Shown here piece by piece: positions 1-13,358 of a stretch of DNA of 64,000 bases. A model generated the notes under the pieces. That model saw nothing but the letters and a program-made list of their open reading frames with translations, did not search any database and was not told the origin of the DNA. The first letter of the stretch is position 1, and every line of letters begins with the position of its first letter. The stretch is from Campylobacter sp. CNRCH_2014_0184h (GTDB lineage: Bacteria; Campylobacterota; Campylobacteria; Campylobacterales; Campylobacteraceae). Location of the stretch: NCBI RefSeq assembly GCF_025772985.1, contig NZ_JAKMTB010000005.1:1-64000 (forward strand). The letters run 5' to 3'. The position numbers and the translations under genes were made by a program.

Positions 1-10
1 CCCCCCCCCC
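1..10. repeat. Poly-C tract (poly-G on minus strand)
   Basis: At least ten consecutive C residues lie at the window edge. In a genome this AT-rich such a run is far from random and is the hallmark of slipped-strand phase variation. The true length may be greater because the window starts inside or at the edge of the tract. Confidence 0.75.
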
Positions 11-42
11 ATGAGGTGTTTTTTAGATAAAAATCTTAACAT
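1..42 (-). CDS. 5' end of a putative phase-variable gene (partial)
   Basis: On the minus strand an AAGGAT ribosome-binding site (about 46-51) precedes an ATG at 42. The frame reads MLRFLSKKHLM and then runs into a G tract that is cut by the window edge. A start codon followed within about ten codons by a homopolymeric G tract is the usual layout of contingency genes in Campylobacter. A possible -10 (TATAAA) lies at 63-68 on the same strand. The product cannot be identified from eleven residues. The ON/OFF state is unknown because the tract length and the downstream frame are outside the window. Confidence 0.5.
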   Translation of the reverse strand, partial: MLRFLSKKHLMGGG

Positions 43-265
43 GTAAATCCTTTTTGTATATGTTTATAATATTGCAATCAATACTATATTTATATTTTTA
101 GTATGAATTACAAATAACTTTTCAACAACAAAGTAATGTTAATACTATATTTATAAATTTAAGCTTAAAAATAAACAATAATAAAATATTAGTATAATAA
201 TAAGGTATTATGAACGTTTGAATGTGTTGGGATATCGGGAGTTTGAAGCATTTAAACACTTAAAT

Positions 266-2101
266 TTAATTTTTTCCTTTTCTTAACATTCTGATTAAAA
301 ATCTTGCAGGATGAGTAGCATGTAAAAAATCTTTTTCTATTTTTGGCTCATCAAAGATTAATGCGCTAAGTATTCTAGCTCCAATAATAGCACTAGCAAA
401 AGCCCTAGATCCATGAGCAATAGAAAAATACAAAGGAATAAAATCATTTGGTGCTACTTGACTTTTATTTTTATGCCATAAAAGCGCCTTATAACTTTGC
501 ATATAAAAATTTTCATCATAGGCTTGACCTATTATGGCAAATCTATCACTAGAATATGATCTAAATCCTACTTTTCCACCCATAATTTCTAAATTTTCAA
601 CATGCAAAAATTCTTTTATATTCTCAATATTTTGCAAATCATCCTTTTTTAAAAGCGTTATATCTTGATTAAGCCTATCATAACTTGCACCAATAAGTTG
701 CAAATTTAATTCTTCATTGATAGGACAAATATAGCCTTTTGAGGATAAAGCATGAGAATTTTTTAAAAATGGTTTTAAATGAGTACATTGTCCTCTAACA
801 CTGCTTAATTTCATATGTTTATACTCTAAAAAATTCTTAATATCAGCGCCTTGAGCATAAATTAACACATCATAATCTTTTAATGTTTTTTGATTGCTAA
901 ATTGCAAAGAAAATTTTTCATTTTCATAAGAATAATCTTTAAATTCATGCTCAAAAAATACCCTAGCCTTACTTTTTTGCAAAAGCATTTTAACAAGCTC
1001 TTGGGGTTTTATACATGCTCCATCTTTTAAAAAAGCTTGATTGTTAATAATTTCAAATAAAACATTATCTTTTTGACTATCAAAACGCTCTTGCATAAGT
1101 TCATTATGAGCAAATTCATAAACCCCTTGTGGAATTAAATTTAAAATTTGCCTATAAAATCTACTAGCCTCTAAAAAAGCATATTGTGAAAACTCACCCA
1201 ATAAAACATCAGGTTTTAAAATCAAAGAGCTTAAAATTCCATTGATATTTCCAGAAGCACCTTTTCCTAATGAATTTTCTTTTTCAAAAACATCTACTTG
1301 AACATTTCTTAAAGAAAGCTCACAAGCTATACTAGCTCCGGCTATACCTGCTCCGATGATGGCTATTTTTTGTATCTCTTTTTTTAAACTTGGAGTACTA
1401 AAATAAGCAAATTTATCTTCAAACTCAAGGCCATTAAAAACAGCCTGTATCATTTCCCTTTTTCTAAAACCTTTAATTTTTTGTACTTGAAAATTATTAT
1501 TAATTAAAGCTTTTTTTAAAATGCTTGCAGAGGAAAAGGTCAAAATCTTGGCATTTATTTTTGAATTTTTGGCAACTTTGTTTATAATATCCTCATCAAA
1601 CATCTCTTGATTTTTAGCAGGAGCAAAACCATCTAAATACCAAACATCAGCTTTAAAGTCTAAATTTTGCAACTTTTCTTTAGCATCGCCAAATACCAAA
1701 TCTAAAAAACAATCTTGAAAATAAAATCTATAAACTCCATCTTTACATGGGGGATAAAATTTTAAAAACTGTTCTAAAAGCTCTTTAAATTCCTCATAAA
1801 AACCAAGATTTTTATAAATTTCTCTTAATGTTTCTTTTTCTATATAAAAATTTTCAAAACTAAGATAAAATAGTCTTTGATTTTCTTTTTTTTCTTTTAT
1901 AAAACGCTTTAAAGTAAGGAAAAAATTTAAACCTATACCAAAACCAAGCTCTGCAATGATAGTTTGTTTTGTTTGAAATTCAAAAGCATTAGTGTAGATA
2001 AATTCACTCTCGCTTAAACCATCGCTAGAATTAAAATAATAATCATCAAAATCTAAAGAAAAAGGCGCATTGTTTTTAATGATAATATTTGCTTTTTTCA
2101 T
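266..2101 (-). CDS. mnmC: Bifunctional tRNA 5-methylaminomethyl-2-thiouridine biosynthesis protein MnmC
   Basis: MnmC makes the last two steps of mnm5s2U at wobble position 34. The FAD domain removes the carboxymethyl group and the methyltransferase domain methylates the resulting amine. The N-terminal half has the SAM loop [10 protein letters not shown] (51-60) and a WYLDGFAP segment (154-161). The C-terminal oxidoreductase half opens with the dinucleotide-binding motif GAGIAG (250-255). At 611 aa it is slightly shorter than the E. coli enzyme (about 668) but has both domains, so it should be functional. It is the last gene of the leftward cluster, and its ATG overlaps the amiA stop by 4 bp, suggesting translational coupling. 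Confidence 0.92.
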   Translation of the reverse strand: MKKANIIIKNNAPFSLDFDDYYFNSSDGLSESEFIYTNAFEFQTKQTIIAELGFGIGLNFFLTLKRFIKEKKENQRLFYLSFENFYIEKETLREIYKNLGFYEEFKELLEQFLKFYPPCKDGVYRFYFQDCFLDLVFGDAKEKLQNLDFKADVWYLDGFAPAKNQEMFDEDIINKVAKNSKINAKILTFSSASILKKALINNNFQVQKIKGFRKREMIQAVFNGLEFEDKFAYFSTPSLKKEIQKIAIIGAGIAGASIACELSLRNVQVDVFEKENSLGKGASGNINGILSSLILKPDVLLGEFSQYAFLEASRFYRQILNLIPQGVYEFAHNELMQERFDSQKDNVLFEIINNQAFLKDGACIKPQELVKMLLQKSKARVFFEHEFKDYSYENEKFSLQFSNQKTLKDYDVLIYAQGADIKNFLEYKHMKLSSVRGQCTHLKPFLKNSHALSSKGYICPINEELNLQLIGASYDRLNQDITLLKKDDLQNIENIKEFLHVENLEIMGGKVGFRSYSSDRFAIIGQAYDENFYMQSYKALLWHKNKSQVAPNDFIPLYFSIAHGSRAFASAIIGARILSALIFDEPKIEKDFLHATHPARFLIRMLRKGKN

Positions 2102-4038
2102 TGATTTTTATAAAAATAACTCTCTATGCCATTAGCAATACCAATAGCTAATAATTCTTGGAAATTTTTATTTGTTAATCTATTCCTTTCACTAGGATGA
2201 CTAATATAACCTGTCTCAATCAATATAGCAGGCATTTGCGCACCCACTAAAACCCAAAATGGAGCTTCTCTAACTCCACCATCCACAACTTTATATTTTT
2301 TTCTTACATTACTTAAAATCTTTTTTTGAACATCAATAGCTAATTTATTTGAAGCAACGATTTTTTCACGGTTTAAAAAATTTAAAAAGGTTTGTTTTGA
2401 AAAGAAATTCATCTCTTCAAAATCGGATTGATTTTCCAACTCAGCAGCTTTTTTACTTCTTTCGCTTCTTGCAGGCGATAAAAAGAAGGTTTCAATACCT
2501 TGTAAAGTTTTAGCTCTTTGTTTATTTGGAGCTGCATTTGCATGGATAGAAATAAATAAATCCGCCATTTTTTCATTAGCCATAGAGGTTCTATCTCTTA
2601 AGTTTATAAATTTATCTGTACTTCTAGTATAATAAATTCTATATCCACGTTTTTTAAGCTCATTACCAAGTTTTAAAGCCACACTTAAAACTACATCTTT
2701 TTCTCTAACACCCTTATCACCCAAAGTACCTGGATCTTTACCTCCATGACCTGGGTCAATTACTATGATTTTACCTGATTTTTTAACGGTAGCTTTTGCC
2801 GTTTTTGAAGTAGTTTTTGTCGGTGCTTTCTTAACCTTTTTTTCAAAGCCTATAAATAATTCCTCATCATCTAAATCAAGATTAGTTTTAAAATCACTAG
2901 TAGAATTTAAAACAACTCTTACTGTAGTTTTATTAAACTGCACTATTGTGATGGATTGATTTTTATTGATATCGATTTTTTTTCTATCGCCTTCTAAAAT
3001 AGCTTCAAAGCTTACAATAGAACGATATGTTTTACCATCTTTAAAAGAATTGATTTTAATATCTTCAATATCAATATCATTGTTTAATTTTAAATTAACA
3101 CCATTTTTATCTTTACTTGATTTTAAAATATATAAAGGCTCATTTTTAACAACTTCTTTTTTTACTTCTGTTTTTTTAATTTCATTTTGTTTTGTAACTA
3201 TAGGTTTGGGTTCTTCTTTTTTTTCTACTTTTTCAAGTCCCATAAAAAGACTTTGATCTTTAAGCTCTATTTTGATCTTTAATTCTTTTTTTGAACTTAA
3301 GACCAAACGCATACTTGTTGGGTTAAATTGCGATACGATAATATCAAAATCTTTAAATTCAAAAGTTCTCTTAGGTCCTTTTAAAATCCCATCAAAATCT
3401 GCAACATAACGAAAATTCTTATCGCCTTTGAGAGTAAAGTTTTTAATGTCTTTTTGGCTGATTTTTTCACTTAAATCAAGTAAGATACCATTGTCTGATT
3501 TCTTTACATCAAGCACAAAAAGCTCTTTTTGCACCGGAGCTTTTTTATCTTCTTTTTTATCTTCTTTTTTATCTTCTTTTTTATCTTCTTTTTTATCTTC
3601 TTTTTTATCTTCTTTTTTATCTTCTTTTTTATCTTCTTTTTTATCTTCTTTTTTATTAATAGGTGATGTGGTATTGGTTTCAATTTTTGTTTGTTCTTTT
3701 TTTATTTTTTGATCTTGTATAACTTTTAAAGCATTTTTTAAACGCGAAATTTCTTCTTCACTCACTCCACTTTCTTTAAGCTCTTGTACATAAGCTTTAT
3801 CATCAAAGCCTAAAGAATTTGAACTTATGATTAATCTTTTTAAAATCTCATTTTTTTCTTCATTATTATCATTAATCACACTTTGTATATACAAAGATTT
3901 TAACTGCTGGTGTAATTGTAGTTTTTCTTCTGAATTAGAAGTTAAGAAATTTTGATCAAATTTCTTAACTTCTGCATTAGCAAAAACACTAAAACAAAAT
4001 AATAAAAAAATAAAAAATATTCTAAGCATCTTCGCCAT
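2098..4038 (-). CDS. amiA: N-acetylmuramoyl-L-alanine amidase AmiA with duplicated AMIN-like domains and a KKED repeat
   Basis: This is a periplasmic zinc amidase that cuts peptidoglycan stem peptides from MurNAc for cell separation. It has a signal peptide (about 1-22), a helical region, a linker with nine EDKK repeats (131-166), and two similar beta-rich segments resembling AMIN targeting domains. An Amidase_3 catalytic domain forms the last 220 residues. Visible zinc ligands are His431 in DPGHGG, the Glu of REKD and the His of SIHANA; the catalytic Glu is in ETGYISH. The encoded start could also be Met4. It overlaps the NPD-family gene upstream by 17 bp. The same cluster encodes FtsE, FtsX and an EnvC-like protein, the known activators of such amidases. 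Confidence 0.92.
   Translation of the reverse strand: MAKMLRIFFIFLLFCFSVFANAEVKKFDQNFLTSNSEEKLQLHQQLKSLYIQSVINDNNEEKNEILKRLIISSNSLGFDDKAYVQELKESGVSEEEISRLKNALKVIQDQKIKKEQTKIETNTTSPINKKEDKKEDKKEDKKEDKKEDKKEDKKEDKKEDKKEDKKAPVQKELFVLDVKKSDNGILLDLSEKISQKDIKNFTLKGDKNFRYVADFDGILKGPKRTFEFKDFDIIVSQFNPTSMRLVLSSKKELKIKIELKDQSLFMGLEKVEKKEEPKPIVTKQNEIKKTEVKKEVVKNEPLYILKSSKDKNGVNLKLNNDIDIEDIKINSFKDGKTYRSIVSFEAILEGDRKKIDINKNQSITIVQFNKTTVRVVLNSTSDFKTNLDLDDEELFIGFEKKVKKAPTKTTSKTAKATVKKSGKIIVIDPGHGGKDPGTLGDKGVREKDVVLSVALKLGNELKKRGYRIYYTRSTDKFINLRDRTSMANEKMADLFISIHANAAPNKQRAKTLQGIETFFLSPARSERSKKAAELENQSDFEEMNFFSKQTFLNFLNREKIVASNKLAIDVQKKILSNVRKKYKVVDGGVREAPFWVLVGAQMPAILIETGYISHPSERNRLTNKNFQELLAIGIANGIESYFYKNQ
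3541..3648 (-). repeat. Nine perfect 12-bp tandem repeats inside amiA
   Basis: The 12-mer TTTTTTATCTTC (plus strand) is repeated nine times without a mismatch. It encodes (EDKK)9 at AmiA residues 131-166. Because the unit is a multiple of three, changes in copy number would lengthen or shorten a charged linker without shifting the frame. Perfect identity suggests recent slippage. Confidence 0.95.
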
Positions 4039-5122
4039 TAACTAATTTTTTCATTAGCTCTTCTACACTAATAAGCTTATCTAGTCTATATCCATTAGCC
4101 CCTGTAAAAAATAAGCCTGTTTCTTTTTTACCGCTCCAAGCATCATATAATCTATCTGCTATACAATAACCCACCTTAGTAGCTTCCTTGCCTCTACCGC
4201 ATGGTGCAACACAATTGCTCACACAAGAAATTTTTGGCCCCATTCTTTTATCTACTAAATTTAAAAGATTAGTTCTTACCCCTCTTGCAGGATAGCCAAC
4301 TGGAGATTTTAAAAGCTCAATATCTTCTTTTTTACAATCTAGCAATACTTGCTTAAAATCATCACTAGCATCGCATTCAAAAGTTCCTATAAATCGAGTT
4401 CCCATTTGAACGCCACTTGCTCCTAAAGACATCATCTTTTCTATATCTTGCTTATCCCAAATTCCACCCGCAGCGATTAATGGTATATCTCCCCAGTTTT
4501 TAATTTCTTGTGCAACTTGTGGTACTACATTTTCTAACTGATATTCATCCATTAAACATTGCTCATAAGTAAAACCCTGATGTCCACCACTTTTTGGCCC
4601 TTCAACTATAACTGCATCAGGCAAGCGATTGTATCTGCTTTGCCATCTTTTGCAGATAATTTTTAAAGCCTTAGCCGATGATACAATAGGCACCAAAGCA
4701 ACATCAGGATAATCTTGTGTAAATTCAGGCAAATTTGTAGGAAGCCCTGCTCCTGAAACTATCACATTAAAACCAACCTCACAAGCATTACGAGCAATTT
4801 GCGCATAATTATTACTTGCATATAAAATATTACAGCCTAAAGGTGCATCTTTACAAACCTTTCTAGCATTATCTATCAAAGCTTTTAGGCCTGCTTTTGA
4901 GTAAAAATTATCACTACCATAAGGCTTTGCATTGAACTCTTTATCTATATGCGTTCTATTTTCATAATATCCAGTTCCTACCGAAGAAATAATCCCTAAT
5001 CCACCATTTAAAGAAACTGCAGAAGCAAGTTTGTCCCAACTTATACCAAGTCCCATGCCACCTTGAAAAATAGGATATTTTATCTCATGCTTTCCAATTT
5101 TTAAAGCTTTAAAACTCATCAT
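4022..5122 (-). CDS. Nitronate monooxygenase / FabK-like FMN-dependent oxidoreductase
   Basis: This 366-aa protein belongs to the 2-nitropropane dioxygenase family of FMN TIM barrels, which includes nitronate monooxygenase and enoyl-ACP reductase FabK. Visible features are the N-terminal PIFQGGMG segment, an AAGGIWD phosphate-binding turn and the [14 protein letters not shown] loop. A cysteine-containing C-terminal segment ([10 protein letters not shown]) is less typical of classical nitronate monooxygenases, so the substrate is uncertain. The reading frame has two adjacent ATGs (5122, 5119) overlapping the tyrS stop, so it is translationally coupled to tyrS. Confidence 0.8.
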   Translation of the reverse strand: MMSFKALKIGKHEIKYPIFQGGMGLGISWDKLASAVSLNGGLGIISSVGTGYYENRTHIDKEFNAKPYGSDNFYSKAGLKALIDNARKVCKDAPLGCNILYASNNYAQIARNACEVGFNVIVSGAGLPTNLPEFTQDYPDVALVPIVSSAKALKIICKRWQSRYNRLPDAVIVEGPKSGGHQGFTYEQCLMDEYQLENVVPQVAQEIKNWGDIPLIAAGGIWDKQDIEKMMSLGASGVQMGTRFIGTFECDASDDFKQVLLDCKKEDIELLKSPVGYPARGVRTNLLNLVDKRMGPKISCVSNCVAPCGRGKEATKVGYCIADRLYDAWSGKKETGLFFTGANGYRLDKLISVEELMKKLVNGEDA

Positions 5123-6321
5123 ATTACCTTTAATTTTGCAAATTTTCTTTTTCCAACTTGTAAAATATATTCACCGCTTTCTAGTTGGAATTGTTCATCT
5201 TGAACTTTTTCTCCATTAACACTTACTGCATTTGAATTAATCAATCTTCTAGCAGCTGAAGTAGAACTTTCCATTTTGCACTCTACTATAGCTTTTGCAA
5301 GCCAAATACTACCTTCTAAAGTAAAACTTGGCATATCACTAGGAAGTTCTTTTGCGCTATGGACTTTGTCAAATTCTTCCTTAGCTTTTAAAGCACACTC
5401 GCTTGAGTGAAAACGCGCAGTAATTTCTAAAGCTAAATTTTCTTTAGCTTTTTTAGGATGCAATGAGCCATTTTTAATATCATCTTTTATTTGTGAAATT
5501 TCATTTAAGCTTTTTTCACTTAAAAGTTCATAATATCTAAACATCAATTCATCACTAATACTCAAAACTTTAGCATACATATCTTTGGCATTTTCAGTTA
5601 CACCAATATAATTTCCCAAGCTTTTACTCATTTTATTTACACCATCAAGGCCTTCAAGCAATGGCATCATCATCACCGCTTGTTCTTTTTGACAATTATA
5701 TACTCTTTGAAGCTGTCTACCCATTAAAAGATTAAACTTTTGATCCGTACCGCCCATTTCTATATCACTTTTTAATGCAACACTGTCATAACCTTGCAAA
5801 AGCGGATATAAAAACTCACAAATTGATATAGGGCTTTGTTCTTTGAAACGCTTAGTAAAATCATCTCTCTCAAGCATTCTAGCAACACTAAAAGTCGAAG
5901 TAAGCTCTACTATACCAGCAGCACCAAGCTCATTTAGCCATTTAGAATTAAAATGAATTTGAGTTTTATTTGGATCTAAAATCTTAAAAACTTGTTCTTC
6001 ATAAGTTTTAGCATTTTTAAGTACTTCTTCTTTGTCAAGTTTTTTTCTTGTAGCACTTTTTCCTGTTGGATCTCCAATTTGAGCAGTAAAATCACCTATT
6101 AAAAACTGCACTATAGCCCCATGTTTTTGAAGCAAAGCCATTTTGCTCAAAACCACAGTATGACCCAAATGCAAATCAGCAGCCGTAGGATCAAAACCAG
6201 CCTTTACAAAAAAATTTTCACCTTTTTCATAGTAATTTTTTACTAAAGAAACTAATCTTTCTTCATCAATAATTTCTGCTATTCCTCGTTTAATTTCTTT
6301 AATAATTTCATTAATATCCAT
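5119..6321 (-). CDS. tyrS: Tyrosyl-tRNA synthetase
   Basis: This class I aminoacyl-tRNA synthetase charges tRNA-Tyr in the cytoplasm. The HIGH-type motif is HLGH at 51-54 and the KMSKS loop is at 230-234. A C-terminal S4-like RNA-binding domain (from about residue 335) contains the [16 protein letters not shown] segment. At 400 aa it matches the bacterial TyrRS group typified by H. pylori. It lies 12 bp downstream of spoT in the leftward cluster. Confidence 0.96.
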   Translation of the reverse strand: MDINEIIKEIKRGIAEIIDEERLVSLVKNYYEKGENFFVKAGFDPTAADLHLGHTVVLSKMALLQKHGAIVQFLIGDFTAQIGDPTGKSATRKKLDKEEVLKNAKTYEEQVFKILDPNKTQIHFNSKWLNELGAAGIVELTSTFSVARMLERDDFTKRFKEQSPISICEFLYPLLQGYDSVALKSDIEMGGTDQKFNLLMGRQLQRVYNCQKEQAVMMMPLLEGLDGVNKMSKSLGNYIGVTENAKDMYAKVLSISDELMFRYYELLSEKSLNEISQIKDDIKNGSLHPKKAKENLALEITARFHSSECALKAKEEFDKVHSAKELPSDMPSFTLEGSIWLAKAIVECKMESSTSAARRLINSNAVSVNGEKVQDEQFQLESGEYILQVGKRKFAKLKVI

Positions 6322-6333
6322 AAAAAACCTTTT

Positions 6334-8523
6334 TTAGTGATTATTATATGCATCATTTAAAGATGTAAAATCTAAAATTTTATATCTAGATTTTAATCTT
6401 TCTTTTGCATTCTCAAGATCTATATTATTAGGTAACTCAACTTGTACTTCAAAATAATTTGCAACGACTGGCTCTGAATCAGCTGAGTTAATACTTAAAA
6501 CATTAATCTGCATTTTAGCTAAAGTAGTTAGAAAATCTGCTAAAGAACCTTTTTTATTTTCTATAGAAACGATGATTTTGTAACTTTTTATCGAACTATC
6601 ATTCCAAAAAACAAAAACCATTTCTTTGTTATCTTCTATCATTTTCATTGCTTGTTCACAAAGCTTATGATGTATCGTTGCTCCAGTTGAATGTCTAAAA
6701 GCAATGATTTCATCTCCTCTTTTAGGCCTACAACAATAATCAAAATTAATCGTGGTTATTTTATAATTAGAACCAATCACTATGCTTTCAAATTTTTGTT
6801 CATTTTGTTCAAATTTAGCTGCTTGATTTTGCCCCATATATTTTCTTAGAGCAATAATTACATCTTTAAAATAATTAAAATCCAAAGCAATTTGTCTTAG
6901 CTTTTTATTAAAATTTTCTTTTTCAAGCCATTCTTCTATAAGTTTAGAATCTTTATTAAAAACAGTAGATAAAAGATTAACAGCAATTTTGTTATTTAAT
7001 TCTTTTTTCTTTTGCTTGCAAAAATCTCTTATACTAGCTCTAGCCTTTCCTGTTTTAACGCTATCTATCCATGAACATCTAAAAAATTCTTCTTCGGAAG
7101 TTTCAATGCTAACTATATCTCCATTTTTAAGCACGGTTAAAAGTGGTACTCTCATGCGGTTAACAAACGCAGTTTTTGCATGAAGTCCTACTTTGGTGTG
7201 AACTTCATAAGCAAAGTCCAAAGCCGTAGCCCCGCGCGGCAAGGTAAAAATTTCACCCTTTGGAGAATATACTGCTATATCTTCTATATATAAACTATCT
7301 TTTGCATATTCATAAAGTTCGATAGCATCACAATCTTGCACAGCATTGCCATCTTCTTTACCATGCATAGAAATATCTGCAAGCCAATCTAAATTTGGTG
7401 TTGTTATATTTCCTTCTTTATATTTCCAATGCGCTGCCACACCAAATTCAGCAGTCTTATGCATATCAAAGGTGCGAATTTGAGCTTCTATGATATTTTT
7501 TGCATCAAAAAGTGTTGTATGTAAGGTTTGGTAACCATTTTGTTTTGGCAAAGCTATATAATCTTTAAATCTTGAAATTAAAGGATTAAAATGTGTATGT
7601 AAAATTCCTAAAGCCAAATAACAATCATAAACTTTTTCAACCAAAATTCTTACACCCAAAAGGTCTAAAACTTCATCAAGTCCTACACCTTTTCTTTGCA
7701 TTTTTAAATAAATAGAATAATTATGTTTGATTCTTTTGTGTATAACAAAACTACCTTGTCTAAACCCATTTTCCAAAAATAACATTTCTATTTTTGAGAT
7801 AAATTCATTAAATCCAAGTTGAATTTGTTGATCTTTTGCATTTATATAATTATCAATTTGTGCATATTCATCAGGTAATAAAAACTTAAAACTTAAATCC
7901 TCAAGCAAATTTTTTATACTTGAAATTCCAAGTCTATGAGCTATAGGTGCATATACCACCAAGGTTTCTTCGCTGATTCTTTTTTGTTTATCTTCTCTTA
8001 AAAAATTTAAAGTAAGCATATTGTGCAATCTATCACAAAGCTTTATTACAAGCACGCTCACATCTTCAACACCAGCTAAAAGCATATTTCTAAAAGTCAA
8101 AGCGGATTTTGCAAGCTTTTCATTAGAATTAGAGCGTGTAAGATGATCTTCTCTAATACTGACTATTTTGGTTAAGCCTTGAACTAATTTGGTGACTTCT
8201 TCACCAAAATTTAAACTCAATTCTTCTTCATCGCAATTTGTATCTTCTAACACATCATGTAATAATGCAGCTATGATCATAGACTGCACTGGACTTAAAA
8301 AAGCCACAAAAGAAGCCACTAATATAGGATGAACTGCATATGGTTCTCCGCTTTTTCTAAATTGTCCTTCGTGTTTTTGGATACAAAAATCTACTGCTTT
8401 TTCTAAAACAGCAGATTGTGGGAAGACCATAAAAAGGATTTCTTTTGCTCTTTGTAAATCCTTACAATTTTTAACATCATCAACAAGTTTATCTAACAAT
8501 AACTCATCATTTACTAGCTTCAA
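6334..8523 (-). CDS. spoT: Bifunctional (p)ppGpp synthetase/hydrolase SpoT (Rsh)
   Basis: This is the single long RelA/SpoT homologue that makes and degrades the stringent-response alarmone. The N-terminal HD hydrolase domain keeps His51, HD at 89-90 and the VLEDT segment. The synthetase domain has [13 protein letters not shown] domain begins at [14 protein letters not shown], and a C-terminal ACT domain ([21 protein letters not shown]) ends the 729-aa chain. Both catalytic domains look intact, as expected for a bacterium with one Rsh. Its start overlaps rpoZ by 17 bp, the conserved rpoZ-spoT pairing. Confidence 0.96.
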   Translation of the reverse strand: MKLVNDELLLDKLVDDVKNCKDLQRAKEILFMVFPQSAVLEKAVDFCIQKHEGQFRKSGEPYAVHPILVASFVAFLSPVQSMIIAALLHDVLEDTNCDEEELSLNFGEEVTKLVQGLTKIVSIREDHLTRSNSNEKLAKSALTFRNMLLAGVEDVSVLVIKLCDRLHNMLTLNFLREDKQKRISEETLVVYAPIAHRLGISSIKNLLEDLSFKFLLPDEYAQIDNYINAKDQQIQLGFNEFISKIEMLFLENGFRQGSFVIHKRIKHNYSIYLKMQRKGVGLDEVLDLLGVRILVEKVYDCYLALGILHTHFNPLISRFKDYIALPKQNGYQTLHTTLFDAKNIIEAQIRTFDMHKTAEFGVAAHWKYKEGNITTPNLDWLADISMHGKEDGNAVQDCDAIELYEYAKDSLYIEDIAVYSPKGEIFTLPRGATALDFAYEVHTKVGLHAKTAFVNRMRVPLLTVLKNGDIVSIETSEEEFFRCSWIDSVKTGKARASIRDFCKQKKKELNNKIAVNLLSTVFNKDSKLIEEWLEKENFNKKLRQIALDFNYFKDVIIALRKYMGQNQAAKFEQNEQKFESIVIGSNYKITTINFDYCCRPKRGDEIIAFRHSTGATIHHKLCEQAMKMIEDNKEMVFVFWNDSSIKSYKIIVSIENKKGSLADFLTTLAKMQINVLSINSADSEPVVANYFEVQVELPNNIDLENAKERLKSRYKILDFTSLNDAYNNH

Positions 8524-8725
8524 TAAATCCCTCTAAAACGATTTTATCTTCTGCTATTTCATGTAAAGCAATGTCGGTATATTTGTATTTATTTTTATCT
8601 AAATTTACCAAAGGTTCTGCACCATTTGCAAGCTCTTCAGCTCTTTTAGCTACTACAAGAGCTAGTTTATATCTATCATCTTTTAGTTTTTTTAATGCTT
8701 TTGCAGCTATTTGTTCTACTCTCAT
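8507..8725 (-). CDS. rpoZ: RNA polymerase omega subunit
   Basis: This 72-aa protein has the omega signature: an N-terminal [11 protein letters not shown], then [14 protein letters not shown]. Omega binds the beta' C-terminus, helps assemble RNA polymerase and is part of one ppGpp-binding site. It lies immediately upstream of spoT, overlapping it by 17 bp, and 8 bp after pyrH. Confidence 0.95.
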   Translation of the reverse strand: MRVEQIAAKALKKLKDDRYKLALVVAKRAEELANGAEPLVNLDKNKYKYTDIALHEIAEDKIVLEGFIEASK

Positions 8726-8733
8726 TTTTATCC

Positions 8734-10686
<1,953 letters not shown>

Positions 10687-10690
<4 letters not shown>

Positions 10691-11493
10691 TTTCTAACCT
10701 TAAACATTACAAAATTCACACAAGCAAAACAAACACAAAGCATTGCTAAAAAAATCAAAAACAAATGTGTGAAAATACTTATTTTAGGTAAGCTAATGTC
10801 CACACTTTGTAAGGCTAGTTTAATGGATTCAAGATCATAAACTTGGGTAAAAAATAATACAAGCAATAAAAATGCTATAAAACAATCAATAAAAACAATC
10901 TTATAAAGCATAAAAGATCTAAACCAAAACGGTGCTCCAAGTAAACACATGATTTCTACTCTTTGAGTATGCTCAAAAAGCCAAATTTTCATTTGCTTAA
11001 GCAATAATACAAAGCTAAGCAATATTATAATAAACAAGAAAAACCATAATAAAAATTTCACTAAAACCAAAAGTTTGTAAATTTTTGTATGCGTTTTAGC
11101 AAAAGTCTCCACTCTAGTAATATTAGGATTTTTTAAAAGCTTATCTTTTAAAGTATTTAGCTCATCTTCTGATAAAAGTTTATTGAGTTTTAAAGTATAA
11201 AATTTTGGCAATGTAGCCTTTAAAACTTCTATATTTTTAGCTGATATATCATTTTTAAGTCTATCTATCATTTCATTTGGATTTAAAATTTCTAAAGACT
11301 GAAAATGATTTACCTGATCTTCTATGCCTTTTTTATCTAAATGAGTTTTACCTACTAAAATAATATTATAATCTTTATTTAAAAGTTTTTCATAATGCTC
11401 TATAGTTTTGTTTGTAATGATTAAAAACTCAAAAGCAAACATCATTACCATTAAAGCAAATATTAAAGAAAGATGATTTTTAAAAGATTTCAT
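10687..11493 (-). CDS. ftsX: Cell division protein FtsX
   Basis: This is the membrane subunit of the FtsEX complex. The 268-aa chain has one N-terminal transmembrane helix (about 9-28), a periplasmic region of about 115 residues, and three more hydrophobic segments in the C-terminal half. That is the FtsX topology. FtsEX uses ATP hydrolysis to switch a periplasmic coiled-coil activator of peptidoglycan hydrolases, and such a protein is encoded immediately downstream. It overlaps ftsE by 14 bp. Sequence conservation in FtsX is low, so the assignment leans on topology and context. Confidence 0.88.
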
Positions 11494-12139
11494 TCATTCT
11501 CCCATTTTCTATATTAAAACGACGATAATCAAGTCTTAAATTAGTAGGAATTCTATGCGTAACAACCACTACACAAGTTCCAAGTATTTCTCTAGCTGAT
11601 TTTAATAAAGTCCATATAATATCTGAAGAATACTCATCCAAATTTCCCGTTGGCTCATCACATAAGAGTAATTTTGGATTATGTGCTAAAGCTCTTGCCA
11701 TAGCCACGCGTTGTTGCTCTCCACCTGAAAGCTGAGCTGGCTTCTTATCAGCTTTGAAAGTTAAATTTACATGCTTTAAAAGCTTTGCGGCTTGTTCTTT
11801 ACATACATTCTTACTATAACCTTTAATCATCAAAGGTAGCATTACATTTTTTTCTACACTAAATTCTTGAACTAAACGATAATCTTGAAAAATAATTCCT
11901 ATTTTTTGCCTAAGCTGTAAAAGCTCAGCATTAGAAATATCCACTAAATCATTATTACAAACTTTTAAATTCCCACTTATTGGCTCTAAATCTCCATAAA
12001 AAGATTTTAACAAAGTTGACTTTCCACTACCGCTTTTTCCTGTAATAAAAACAAAATCATTATCTTTTAGCGAAAAACTAGCATTTTCTATAACAAGTTC
12101 ATCATAACCAAGACAAAGCTTTTTAGCTTCTATCATCAC
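11480..12139 (-). CDS. ftsE: Cell division ATP-binding protein FtsE
   Basis: This 219-aa ABC ATPase has Walker A GKSGSGKST (34-42), signature LSGGEQQ (137-143) and Walker B LLLCDEP (157-163). It pairs with FtsX to control septal peptidoglycan hydrolysis. The size, lack of extra domains and the overlapping ftsX gene point to FtsE rather than a LolD-type transporter. Two Met codons start the frame, and the second (12136) is also possible. Confidence 0.93.
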   Translation of the reverse strand: MMIEAKKLCLGYDELVIENASFSLKDNDFVFITGKSGSGKSTLLKSFYGDLEPISGNLKVCNNDLVDISNAELLQLRQKIGIIFQDYRLVQEFSVEKNVMLPLMIKGYSKNVCKEQAAKLLKHVNLTFKADKKPAQLSGGEQQRVAMARALAHNPKLLLCDEPTGNLDEYSSDIIWTLLKSAREILGTCVVVVTHRIPTNLRLDYRRFNIENGRMNEIF

Positions 12140-12167
12140 TGCTTTTCCTTATTTATTTTATAAATGA

Positions 12168-13358
12168 TTATTTGATATAAGAATACAATATTTCTCTTAA
12201 TTTTTCTATAGCTTTTAAATTTTCTTTAGTTTTAAAAGGCTGTTCAAAAATAAATTCTATCTTTTGTGCGTTTAAAGCTATATAAACATGCTCAGGCTTA
12301 TAAAAAGCACCAAAAGCTATTTTAATGATAAGCTCATCATCTTTAATGTACATTTTTTCAAAATGCAAGAAAAAATCCTCACCCTTAAAAACTTCATTTT
12401 TAAAATTCTTTTTTATACAAGCTAATTCTTCTGCGTTTAATCTTAAATCTTCAATGGCAAATTTTTGATCCTTGCTTAAACTTTCACTCTTGCTAAAACC
12501 ACTAATGATTAAATCATATATATCTTTATTTTGTCTTTTCCAGCGATCTTCATATTTGCTTGAAATTTCTAAATTTTCATTTTTCTTAATCAAGGCCTTC
12601 AAATGAGAAAAATTCAAAAAAGTTTCTAGGGTAAAATCAAAATACAAAAAACTATCTGTTCTAAGTTCAAATTGCCCATTTTCTTTTAAAACTCTAGCGC
12701 ATTCATTTGCAAAATTTAACCCCACTACCCTACGATAAGGCTTTTTATCCCAAGGAACAGGAAAATGCAAAAAGATTTTATCTATCAAGTTAGACTCAAG
12801 TACGCTTAGTAATAATCTTGCATCAGTTTCTATTAATAAAACATTATTTAAGTTTTCACTTAAGGCAAGTTTAGCTACTTGCTCTAACGCAGGGGTGTAA
12901 ATTTCTATACCTATAATCAAAACATCAGGATTTAATCTTGCTTGATAAAGCAAATGCCTACCACTTCCAAAGCCTATTTCAATAAAAATTTGCTTTTTGT
13001 TTTTTATTTGCTCTAGTAATTCTTTTAAATCATTGGCAATTAAAGGTGTTTTTTGGATTAACCTTGTATGTTTTAACGCCACAGCTTCACAAACTACATC
13101 TTGAGTAAAGTTTTCTTTAAACACAAGTAAAGCTTTTTGCAAATATCCAATTTGCGAAGGCTTAGTGTGTTTTTCACCTTTAATAAGCCATTCTTGTTTT
13201 TTTTCATCTTTTTTAATCTGCAAAAAAAAGTTTTCTTGCTTTATGCGCGTAAAAAGCAAGTCTACATTTTCACCTTTAGCAAGCCATAAAAATTCAACCC
13301 CATCTTTTTCAAAAGGAAGTTGAATTTCTTTTAAAATTTTACACTTAAAATTTGGCAT
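12168..13358 (-). CDS. trmB: tRNA (guanine-N7)-methyltransferase TrmB, long epsilonproteobacterial form
   Basis: This enzyme forms m7G46 in tRNA. The SAM-binding loop IGFGSGRHLLY and the TrmB signature FLHFPVPWDKKPYRRV are present. At 396 aa it is much longer than the roughly 240-aa E. coli enzyme. About 120 extra residues precede the catalytic core and a further domain of about 130 residues follows it. I do not recognise a function for these extensions. It abuts flpA exactly (13358 shared). Confidence 0.92.
   Translation of the reverse strand: MPNFKCKILKEIQLPFEKDGVEFLWLAKGENVDLLFTRIKQENFFLQIKKDEKKQEWLIKGEKHTKPSQIGYLQKALLVFKENFTQDVVCEAVALKHTRLIQKTPLIANDLKELLEQIKNKKQIFIEIGFGSGRHLLYQARLNPDVLIIGIEIYTPALEQVAKLALSENLNNVLLIETDARLLLSVLESNLIDKIFLHFPVPWDKKPYRRVVGLNFANECARVLKENGQFELRTDSFLYFDFTLETFLNFSHLKALIKKNENLEISSKYEDRWKRQNKDIYDLIISGFSKSESLSKDQKFAIEDLRLNAEELACIKKNFKNEVFKGEDFFLHFEKMYIKDDELIIKIAFGAFYKPEHVYIALNAQKIEFIFEQPFKTKENLKAIEKLREILYSYIK

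Noticed and set aside
3428-3712. Ser/Phe/Leu-rich open frame opposite amiA
   Set aside because: It is the complement of the KKED repeat, with no ribosome-binding site; a by-product of the repeat lying in an open strand.
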